Assembly: GCA_031269165.1 (NCBI GenBank)
Contig: JAISZQ010000218.1
Span: forward strand, 1 to 9,146
From: Spirochaetaceae bacterium
GTDB lineage: Bacteria > Spirochaetota > Spirochaetia > Treponematales > Breznakiellaceae
DNA: 9,146 nt
Direction: 5' to 3'
In this document: in pieces, positions 1 to 5,846 of the stretch
How the letters are laid out: the number at the start of each line of letters is the position of its first letter
Numbering within the stretch: position 1 is the stretch's first letter
Made by a program: the position numbers and the translations under genes
The notes under the pieces: model-generated
Told to the model about the DNA's origin: nothing
Databases searched by the model: none
The model's input: only the letters and a program-made list of their open reading frames with translations

Positions 1-188
1 TGCGGTGCATGGTTTTGTGGGCGTACCCCAAGCGTCCACGGACGGACGCATTACTGAAGCACACCGTAGGTGTGCCACGCCCCGGCCCGAAAGTCCGAAG
101 CAGGACGCTGAGGGCTGTAGGGTACCACCCCCGTAACGCCCCCGAATCACGGTGAGGAAAAAACCTCGTGGGGTTTTGGAACGGGCTC
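1..188 (+). repeat. Right-hand part of a structured MITE-like element (copy 1, cut by the window edge)
   Basis: This stretch matches the right two-thirds of the complete element at 8359-8666, in the same orientation. Long blocks are identical or nearly so, including the hairpin gcgtcc/ggacgc near 31-48 and the block 127-152. It ends at 173-188 in GTTTTGGAACGGGCTC, which differs by one base from the terminal repeat of the complete copy. Copy 1 carries an extra hairpin at 59-75 (gcacacc-gta-ggtgtgc) that copy 2 lacks. The left end and any target duplication lie outside the window. No credible gene is encoded here. Confidence 0.8.
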
Positions 189-377
189 CATGAATATTGA
201 TAAACCGTAGGCGGATGCGGCGTGAAAAGGGCGGCAGGAACTGGTGAAAACGGGGCTGCTGTCCTAACGGTGGGAGTGCTTCTCCCTGTGGTAACGATTG
301 TGGTAAGATACCGATATGGGTCTGGTTCGTTACCTCCGGGGAGGTTTGAAGCGGATGAAGCGGACACAAATGTATGC

Positions 378-382
378 GGAGG
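378..382 (+). promoter_or_regulatory. Shine-Dalgarno site that sets the flavin reductase start
   Basis: GGAGG lies six bases before the ATG at 389. An ATG at 374 in the same frame has no such site in front of it, so the later start is preferred. The stretch 189-377 holds a weak hairpin at 332-345 (acctc/gaggt) and no promoter I can call with confidence. Confidence 0.7.
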
Positions 383-388
383 CAGATT

Positions 389-967
389 ATGCGGCAAACA
401 GCGGTAATCCCGGCGGACGAAGGCTGGGTGGAAAAGGACATCCGGGAATTTTCAGGCGCTCCGGCGAAACGTATCGGCGACGAGTGGATGCTGATAAGTG
501 CCGGGGATGTTTCCAGCGACAAGGGCAACTGGAACACGATGACGGCGTCTTGGGGCGGGCTTGGCGTGCTCTGGGGCAAGAACGTGGCTTTTATGTTTAT
601 CCGGCCCGTGCGCCATACGTTTTCTTTCGTAAACGCGGCCTCGCTTTTTACCCTGTCGTTTTTTGATACATCTCATCACAAAGCGTTGGGAATTGCGGGG
701 GCACAGTCGGGCCGGGACATCGACAAGGCCGCCGGGTGCGCGCTTACCCCCATCGTGTTTGCGGGCGGTGCCGCCGACGGGGCGGTGTCCTTTAAGGAAG
801 CGAAGGACATCATCGTCTGCAAAAAGCTGTACACCCACGACTTTGACCCGGCCCGGTTCCTTGATCCTTCGATAGATTCCGCCTGTTACCCCGCCAAAGA
901 TTATCACCGAATGTTTATCGGGGAAGTCGTCTCGGTAAAGGCGCGTGGTGCCCGGAACGAAACGTGA
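389..967 (+). CDS. Flavin reductase family protein (FMN-binding split barrel, flavoredoxin-like)
   Basis: A 192-residue protein with no signal peptide or membrane segment, so probably cytoplasmic. It resembles flavin-reductase-like domain proteins (split-barrel fold) that bind FMN and either reduce flavin with NAD(P)H or pass electrons as flavoredoxins. Visible family features are NTMTASWGGLG at residues 49-59, the following WGKN strand, IRPVRHT at about 71-77 (flavin phosphate region), SFFD at about 90-93, and the C-terminal YHRMFIGEV at about 172-180, where such proteins close the barrel. Length fits the family (about 160-200). The start at 389 is chosen from the GGAGG six bases upstream. 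It stands alone, convergent with rlmE, with only repeats on its left. The true electron donor and partner cannot be read from the sequence. Family assignment is solid; specific function is not. Confidence 0.88.
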   Translation: MRQTAVIPADEGWVEKDIREFSGAPAKRIGDEWMLISAGDVSSDKGNWNTMTASWGGLGVLWGKNVAFMFIRPVRHTFSFVNAASLFTLSFFDTSHHKALGIAGAQSGRDIDKAAGCALTPIVFAGGAADGAVSFKEAKDIIVCKKLYTHDFDPARFLDPSIDSACYPAKDYHRMFIGEVVSVKARGARNET

Positions 968-995
968 CCCGCAAAGGCGGCTCGCACCCTACCGG

Positions 996-1012
996 CGGGG
1001 AGACACTCCCCG
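996..1012. terminator. Possible stem-loop between convergent genes
   Basis: CGGGGA and TCCCCG form a six-pair stem with a five-base loop, 28 bases after the flavin reductase stop. A second stem, cgccac/gtggcg, follows near 1063-1077. The pair lies between two convergent genes, where a two-way terminator would be expected. There is no T-run after either stem, so intrinsic termination is only a guess. Confidence 0.25.
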
Positions 1013-1100
1013 TGAATGCGCCGTGGCGTTTGGCCCGGTTCCGCAAGCCGAGCCCCGGCAACGCGCCACCAAGTGGCGTGCCAAGCGGCGTATTAAAAGA

Positions 1101-1727
1101 TTATCCTGCCGGTTGGCGCTTAAGCCCGATAAAGTAGGTCTCGAACGATTCGGGGCGGCAGGCTTTGGGCTTAAACGTATGGCACTTGGCAAAAAGGGGT
1201 TTGGCTTCCTTGAGGAATTCGGCCGTCGCCCCGCCCTGGAACAACTTCACGACGAGACTGCCGCCTTCCCGGAGCGCGGTTTCCGCATAACGCAGGGCCG
1301 TGGACGCCAGTTCCTCTGAACGCGCCGTATCGACAAGACGATTGCCCGTGGTCGCGGGGGCGGCGTCGCTCACCATCACATCAAACGGCGCTTTTGCAAG
1401 GATCGCGGCACGGGCCGGGTCTCCGGTGAAATCGCCCTGGATAAACGTGAAGTTGCCGCCCGCAAAAAGATCCTTGCCGTACGCGGCGGAGAGCGGCGAA
1501 AGATCGCACGCGGCAAGATCAATCCTGCCCTTGAAGGCGCGTAACAGATAAAGACTCCAGCTTCCCGGCGCGGCCCCCAGATCGAGAACACGCAACGGGG
1601 CGCTTGTTCCCCGCGAAAAAAGCGCATACTTCTCGGCAATTTCCCGCAGTTTGTAGACGGAACGCGCGGGGTATCCTTCCTTCAACGCTTTCACGGTCCA
1701 GTAATCCGGCTTGGCATAGTTTGACAA
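1101..1727 (-). CDS. rlmE: RlmE (FtsJ/RrmJ), 23S rRNA 2'-O-ribose methyltransferase
   Basis: A 208-residue protein of the FtsJ family, which uses S-adenosylmethionine to methylate the 2'-O of U2552 (E. coli numbering) in 23S rRNA during late 50S assembly. The sequence shows the whole catalytic set: K26 in ARSVYKL, the SAM-binding motif VLDLGAAPGSWS at 47-58, D121 in VSDAAP, K161 in LVVKLF, and E196 in the C-terminal RPESFETY motif. This matches the K-D-K-E tetrad known for E. coli RlmE. The length fits (about 190-210). I chose the TTG at 1727, preceded by purine-rich GGAAGGAA, because the protein then begins MSNYAKPDYW like its relatives. The open frame runs upstream to 1925, but that extension is translated REP-like repeat. 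It is a separate unit from the operon upstream, with 549 bases of repeats between them. Confidence 0.93.
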   Translation of the reverse strand: MSNYAKPDYWTVKALKEGYPARSVYKLREIAEKYALFSRGTSAPLRVLDLGAAPGSWSLYLLRAFKGRIDLAACDLSPLSAAYGKDLFAGGNFTFIQGDFTGDPARAAILAKAPFDVMVSDAAPATTGNRLVDTARSEELASTALRYAETALREGGSLVVKLFQGGATAEFLKEAKPLFAKCHTFKPKACRPESFETYFIGLKRQPAG

Positions 1728-1732
1728 CGCGC

Positions 1733-1741
1733 TTCCTTCCT
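1733..1741 (-). promoter_or_regulatory. Ribosome-binding site supporting the TTG start of rlmE
   Basis: On the minus strand a run of GGAAGG motifs (1733-1750) ends a few bases before the TTG at 1727. No better start codon with family-like N-terminal residues occurs nearby. This supports the shorter protein over the long upstream extension. Confidence 0.55.
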
Positions 1742-1754
1742 TTCCTTCCTTTAT

Positions 1755-1935
1755 CGTGGGCGGGTTGCCCGTCGTTACGGCAACTGTGTTGCCGCGGGTT
1801 CGCAATGACGAGCCCGCCACGCGCCTCGCAATGACGATGCCCGCCGTCATTGTGGGCGAAGTCCCCGACACTACGAGCGAAGTCCCCGTCATTGCGAGCG
1901 GGCGGCACATTGCCGAGCGAAGCAATCCAGTGTGG
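1755..1935. repeat. REP-like palindromic repeat cluster (CATTGCGAG / GAAGCAATCC type)
   Basis: Several degenerate pieces of the same family seen at 8673-8982 are packed here: TCGCAATGAC (1800-1809 and again near 1829), GTCATTGCGAGCG (near 1889) and GCGAAGCAATCCAG (near 1917-1930). A hairpin cggcaac/gttgccg lies at 1778-1794. Similar intergenic palindromes are known from many bacterial genomes. The arms invite spurious open frames, including the upstream extension of rlmE. No gene is supported. Confidence 0.75.
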
Positions 1936-1940
1936 AGGCT

Positions 1941-2060
1941 GAAAACTCGGCAGGCGGTCTATGCGTTTATCGTAGAGTGATTCTCCGCCGGGATGCGGGG
2001 GCGTTGCGGGGGGCTGACTCCCGCAGAGGGGGATAGCGGAGGACGGCACGGCCGGAGCGA
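1941..2060 (-). repeat. Diverged reverse-orientation fragment of the structured MITE-like element
   Basis: On the minus strand, positions 2013-1984 match positions 8604-8633 of the complete element at 26 of 30 bases. Further along, the minus strand reads CTGCCGAGTTTTCAGCCTC, resembling the element's right end. The rest aligns poorly by eye, so this is offered as a decayed copy. No gene is visible. Confidence 0.45.
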
Positions 2061-2063
2061 AGG

Positions 2064-2262
2064 GGGAGACTTCCCCCTGTCAACAACTTAAGAATTTTGG
2101 TCCGCGAATGGCGCGAATAAATACGAATAATACATACCCAGCAGTGCGTATTCGCATACATTCGCGGACATTCGCGGACAAAAAAACTAAAAATCTGTGT
2201 AATCCGTTGACCACTCTTATATTCCCTTTGCTTAAGTTGTTGACAGTGGGAGACTTCCCCCT
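2064..2262. mobile_element. Small MITE-like element with 16-base terminal inverted repeats
   Basis: CTGTCAACAACTTAAG (2077-2092) is the exact reverse complement of CTTAAGTTGTTGACAG (2231-2246). The pair is bracketed by identical 15-base direct repeats, GGGAGACTTCCCCCT, at 2064-2078 and 2248-2262. Inside, GTCCGCGAAT (2100-2109) pairs with ATTCGCGGAC (2160-2169 and 2170-2179), the second arm being a tandem 10-base duplication. The core (2079-2247, 169 bases) is AT-rich and codes for nothing convincing. It is too short to encode a transposase, so it would be non-autonomous. The right direct repeat is also a short hairpin just after the outer-membrane gene and might help end that transcript, though no T-run follows. 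Confidence 0.65.
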
Positions 2263-2276
2263 CTTGAGGCGTTCCT

Positions 2277-3701
2277 TTATTCGTAATACCCGAAACGGTA
2301 GTTGCTGCTCAGCGAGATGGCGAAGATCACGCTGAAGGGCCGGCCGGAATTGTCGGGGTTTTGGGTGTAATAGTAGGTTTTTTGTCCGTCATCGCCCTGC
2401 CGGTCTCCCAGTGCCATCGGGACCGCAACAGACAACGTGAGGTGTTTGGCCGGAGAGAGGTATACTGCGGGGATGATCTGGCCTGAATGGTCGAGAAACG
2501 CCCAGCGGAAACTCAGTCCGAATCCCAAACCGGCGAGTCCTCCCGGCTGGTAGCGGGTGTTTAAGGCTACGTTAAGGCCCTGCAATATGCCGACAACCTT
2601 TTCCTCGTCCGAGAGAACGTCCACCAGGTCTTTCTCCATAGCCGAGGCATTTTTTTCACCGGAATAAAAAACCTCGCCATTGAGTACGAGTTTGTCGTCG
2701 AAAAAAGTCTGGGTCGCGCCCACAGTGCCGGAAAACGACACGTCTTCCGGTTGCAATTCATCGAACGTCAAAGCGGTTCGTGTGGCATCGTTGAGGAGAA
2801 CGTTGTCGTGCGGGATCGAAACCAGCACCTCGGTATAAAGCTCGGTGGTCTTCAGCACCGTTGTTTGGAGCGAAAAAAAGCCCCGCAAGGGCATCAAGCG
2901 GTGGTGAAAAACGCCGATGTCCATGTCGACGCGGGGGCGGATAATGTTGTACTTGAGCCCGTAGCCGAGGTCATACGCCTGTACGGTGGAAAAATTGTCC
3001 ATAAAACGACCCGAAAAGACGCCTTCAAAGCCGCCGATACCAACCGGAACGGTGATTCGGAGGTATCTCGGGGAAAAACTGGAGTCTTGGTCCACATACG
3101 CTGCCGGGATGCGGGTAAGCAGGTTCGTAAACTGAAAATTATGCGACTGTCCCCAGTTAAGGTCGAACTGCCCGATACGGAAAAATACTTTTTGGGCAAG
3201 ATTGTAGTCAAAAAAGAACTCTTTGATATTCACGTCGGGATCGAGCACCTCAAACTTAATGGACTGCTGGACCCGCAGGGCTTCGGAAAGCTGAATGTCC
3301 AGGGCAAGGTCTGCCGACATCTGCAAGCCCGGTATGGTGTAGAAAGAGGCGTTGTCCCGATATTCCTCGTCCGCCCACGGCCCTTCCGTTGATCCCGGCG
3401 CGAGAAAGCCCGCCATATTGTAATTCGCTTCAATCGAAAACCCGCGTGACAGGATGACCTGTTGCAAAAGATCAAGGCCATCGGCCTCAGTCGATTCCCC
3501 GGCCGGTTTTCCGGCCGATTCCGGGGAGTCGGGCGGCAGGTCGAACAGGCTGTCAATATTGAATTCAGGCTCGGCTTCGGTACTTTCAGTCTGGACTTCG
3601 ACGGTTCCGCTCTCCTGCGCCGTGACGGGAAAAAAACCGTACACCGCACAGAGAAGCGCGAACAACAGGGCATGACCGCGCCGGGACGAAGGACTGCTCA
3701 T
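2277..3701 (-). CDS. Predicted outer-membrane beta-barrel protein, last gene of the Lol-like operon
   Basis: A 474-residue exported protein. It begins with a basic n-region (SSRRGH), a hydrophobic core (ALLFALLCAVYGFF) and a likely cleavage after VTA at about residue 28. An acidic, proline-rich linker (about 30-75) follows, then about 390 residues of alternating polar and hydrophobic stretches with many aromatic girdle residues and frequent GxG turns, typical of a transmembrane beta-barrel. RIGQFDLNWGQS at 175-186 resembles the G-Q-WG strand motif seen in porin-like barrels such as DUF1302 or phosphate-selective porin relatives. The C-terminus ends NYRFGYYE, close to but not a classic aromatic beta-signal. 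Its ATG overlaps the stop of the LolA-like gene (ATGA), suggesting translational coupling. The exact family is not recognised. Likely role by context: outer-membrane partner of the transporter encoded upstream. Confidence 0.75.
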   Translation of the reverse strand: MSSPSSRRGHALLFALLCAVYGFFPVTAQESGTVEVQTESTEAEPEFNIDSLFDLPPDSPESAGKPAGESTEADGLDLLQQVILSRGFSIEANYNMAGFLAPGSTEGPWADEEYRDNASFYTIPGLQMSADLALDIQLSEALRVQQSIKFEVLDPDVNIKEFFFDYNLAQKVFFRIGQFDLNWGQSHNFQFTNLLTRIPAAYVDQDSSFSPRYLRITVPVGIGGFEGVFSGRFMDNFSTVQAYDLGYGLKYNIIRPRVDMDIGVFHHRLMPLRGFFSLQTTVLKTTELYTEVLVSIPHDNVLLNDATRTALTFDELQPEDVSFSGTVGATQTFFDDKLVLNGEVFYSGEKNASAMEKDLVDVLSDEEKVVGILQGLNVALNTRYQPGGLAGLGFGLSFRWAFLDHSGQIIPAVYLSPAKHLTLSVAVPMALGDRQGDDGQKTYYYTQNPDNSGRPFSVIFAISLSSNYRFGYYE

Positions 3702-4519
3702 CGATTGACTTGTTCCAAAAAGGTTTTGGAGAAGACAGAATCAGGCACCTTCTCAAACGAGGGTTTGGTGATGGTGATCTGGGTTTCTTCGTTGACAAAT
3801 CTGCCGTTGATGGTCGCGCCGCGCAGGGCGTCCACGAAAAGTATTTTGGCGGGGACATAACGACCGTTCATCGTGGTGTATTCGGGGACGGCGGAAGTGC
3901 GGAGGAGTTGTCCTGAGAGGCTGTAATCTTCGGTTTTGCGGAGGAGGCCCTGCTCGTCCACCCAGATTTTCATCTTGGGATAGGTAACTTCTTTCGTGGT
4001 GGCTTCCAGCGTGAGGACACGGCAGTTGTACTGGCCCAGTTTGACATCTTCCCCTCTTACGACACGGTAATCCTCGGAAAGGGTTGAGCGGGTGAAGTCC
4101 GAATTGCGGGCGTTGGTGTTCTGGAAGCGGTCCTGGTTGCTCGACGAGTTGAACCGGCGGCTTTCGGGGTCGTAGAACCACAGGGTCTGTCCCTGCTTGA
4201 GGTAGCCCTGGCCCCGGCTTATGGACGGCTGCATCACGACAATGACATAGGTCTCCTGAGAGTCCCGCCTGAACACGCCCGCCACGGTCGTGGTGGGCTT
4301 GCCGCCCGGCTTGTTCTGCACAATCGTATACTGGGCGGAGAAATCGGTCCCAAAATAGCTGGCAAGGCTGTCAACTTTCTTGAGCAAGTCACTATCCGGT
4401 ACCGCCCACAGCACCGAAACGGGCAACAACATGAGGATGCACAGGATGCGGAATTGTCTGCGGACGGTCCCACAGACAATTCCGCAAGCCCCCCCGCGCC
4501 TTTGTATGTTTCTCTTCAT
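3698..4519 (-). CDS. LolA-like outer-membrane lipoprotein-sorting protein (TP0789-type)
   Basis: A 273-residue secreted protein. A long basic n-region leads to the hydrophobic segment ILCILMLLPVSVLWA (about 26-40), with probable signal-peptidase cleavage just after it. The mature part resembles the LolA-like proteins of COG2834, typified by T. pallidum TP0789: LLKKVDSLASYFGTDFSAQYTIVQ, then repeated beta-strand blocks such as WFYDPESRRFN, the MKIWVDEQGLLRKTEDYS strand pair, and a late ITITKPSFEKVPDSVF segment. LolA proteins carry lipoproteins across the periplasm in an open hydrophobic barrel. GAGG lies six bases before the ATG. The gene starts 12 bases after the second permease and overlaps the outer-membrane gene by four bases. 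No lipobox cysteine follows the signal segment, so a soluble periplasmic protein is likeliest. An unusual hairpin lies in its first codons. Confidence 0.85.
   Translation of the reverse strand: MKRNIQRRGGACGIVCGTVRRQFRILCILMLLPVSVLWAVPDSDLLKKVDSLASYFGTDFSAQYTIVQNKPGGKPTTTVAGVFRRDSQETYVIVVMQPSISRGQGYLKQGQTLWFYDPESRRFNSSSNQDRFQNTNARNSDFTRSTLSEDYRVVRGEDVKLGQYNCRVLTLEATTKEVTYPKMKIWVDEQGLLRKTEDYSLSGQLLRTSAVPEYTTMNGRYVPAKILFVDALRGATINGRFVNEETQITITKPSFEKVPDSVFSKTFLEQVNR
4447..4486 (-). promoter_or_regulatory. Long mRNA hairpin inside the signal-peptide codons of the LolA-like gene
   Basis: TGCGGAATTGTCTG and CAGACAATTCCGCA form a perfect 14-pair stem. In minus-strand RNA the stem continues through UGGG/UCCG (with two G-U wobbles) to a four-base ACCG loop, giving 18 pairs. 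On plus-strand RNA those inner wobbles would be A-C mismatches, so the fold favours the coding-strand transcript. It covers about codons 12-25, starting 33 bases after the A of the ATG. It could affect initiation, RNase III cutting or relative expression along the operon; none of these is shown. Confidence 0.6.
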
Positions 4520-4531
4520 TACGAACCTCGT

Positions 4532-5842
4532 CTAACCTTTTGTGCCGGCAGTAAGCATTTCCGGCAAATGTTGCCGGGATGCGGCAAACGCCGGAAACCA
4601 CACGGCTATCAAGAGCATACTATACACGGCAAGCGCATTAAATGCAAGAGGGCCGCCTGAATACTGTGCGGCAAGACGGCCGTTTTTCATAAAAATTTCA
4701 AAACTCGGTATCCACGTGAAGGAGAGGCGCGAGAGGGCCCCGTTGACGGCCAGCGACAGGGCGATACCTGCGATGATGGACAGCGTGGCCAGCAGGAGGG
4801 TCTCCAGAATCAGCACGAGGCGGATGTCCCAGCCTTTGAAGCCGATGGCCCGCATCGTGCCGAGTTCCTGGGTGCGTTCATGGAGGATGAGCCGGTAGGT
4901 AACGACCGCGGACACGAGGATAATGAGCAGTATGATCACGTAGAGAAAGTAGGTGAGGATGTTCATCGCTTCGAGGATCTGCGAGACTTCGGAGAGGTAA
5001 ACGGCCAGGGTAAGCGGAAACACCCGAATGCCGTTCCAACTTTCGTCCTTTTGCGCTTCCCATGCATCCCGGTCTTGGGGCGGCGGCGCGATGTTGATCC
5101 ACTGCCGCAACTGTTGGTATACGGCCTCGCGCGCGTCGTCCGCATTGGCTTTCGCGGGAAGGAAAATCCCGATGTGGGAAGCATCCTCTTCGTCAAACTG
5201 CGCGAGCCGGTTGAGCGTCTTGCGGGAAACGTAGATCTTGTAAAACCCGAAGAGCGAATAGTCCTCGATGATGCCGCCGATGACAAAGTTGCCGGTGTTT
5301 TTTTGGTCGTAGCGGGTAAGGACTTCCATGACGAGGCTGTCCCCCCGGACGGCACCCAGGCGCGAGGCGATCGGCGCGGAGATGTAGATCGTGTCGTCCG
5401 CCGGTTTGTCGTACCCGCCGTCCCGCCAGGCGAGCGAGGCAAGGTAGTCCTGCTCGTTGTCCCAGTCGATACCGGCGGTGTATTTGAGGTCGAGTGAGGC
5501 CCCGTTGTAGTAGAGCCGTTCGTAACTCATAAGGAGTGTCCGTTTGACGATATGGGTATACCGGATATGCGAATCGTCAACCGCCTTGATGATTGCCGAG
5601 ACCGTGCCGAAGTCCATGTGTGTCTTGCGGCCTGAATCCTTGTCCACGCCTTCCAGGGTAATATCCCCGGCATAGTGAGACTGGGCGGAGTCGTAGACGC
5701 TCTCGATCATGCCGTCTTTCTGGGTAACGATGACGGTAACGATGCCGAAACCGATGCACAGGGCCGTCGCCAAAAACAGGTAACGCCGCCGGTAACGCAG
5801 GAGGTATTTCAGCGCAAGCAGAAAAAGGGACGGGAGTTTCAT
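4532..5842 (-). CDS. ABC transporter permease, FtsX/LolE/MacB type (second, 436 residues)
   Basis: An inner-membrane permease of the LolC/LolE-MacB class. One transmembrane helix lies near the N-terminus (about 21-39, YLFLATALCIGFGIVTVIV), after a basic RYRRR stretch. A periplasmic domain of about 250 residues follows. Three C-terminal helices (about 295-316, 343-366, 399-421) form the FtsX domain, with ERTQELGTMRAIG at 323-335 between the first two, the usual contact with the ATPase. In this class the helices relay ATP-driven movement to the periplasmic domain, which hands cargo to a partner rather than pumping it through a channel. I chose the ATG at 5842, four bases after the upstream stop. 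The open frame extends 12 codons further, but that would overlap the upstream gene. With the first permease it probably forms a heterodimer on the shared ATPase. Confidence 0.88.
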   Translation of the reverse strand: MKLPSLFLLALKYLLRYRRRYLFLATALCIGFGIVTVIVTQKDGMIESVYDSAQSHYAGDITLEGVDKDSGRKTHMDFGTVSAIIKAVDDSHIRYTHIVKRTLLMSYERLYYNGASLDLKYTAGIDWDNEQDYLASLAWRDGGYDKPADDTIYISAPIASRLGAVRGDSLVMEVLTRYDQKNTGNFVIGGIIEDYSLFGFYKIYVSRKTLNRLAQFDEEDASHIGIFLPAKANADDAREAVYQQLRQWINIAPPPQDRDAWEAQKDESWNGIRVFPLTLAVYLSEVSQILEAMNILTYFLYVIILLIILVSAVVTYRLILHERTQELGTMRAIGFKGWDIRLVLILETLLLATLSIIAGIALSLAVNGALSRLSFTWIPSFEIFMKNGRLAAQYSGGPLAFNALAVYSMLLIAVWFPAFAASRQHLPEMLTAGTKG

Positions 5843-5846
5843 GGCA

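Noticed and set aside
189..377. Possible riboswitch upstream of the flavin reductase
   Set aside because: The FMN riboswitch consensus is not visible; only a short weak hairpin at 332-345 is present.
452..907. 151-residue minus-strand frame
   Set aside because: It is the shadow of the flavin reductase gene, which has a good ribosome-binding site and family motifs.
2751..3392. 213-residue plus-strand frame
   Set aside because: It lies wholly antisense to the outer-membrane protein gene, which has a signal peptide, operon position and barrel pattern.
4880..5497. 205-residue plus-strand frame
   Set aside because: It is antisense to the second permease, whose FtsX motif and helices are clear; long shadows are common in GC-rich DNA.
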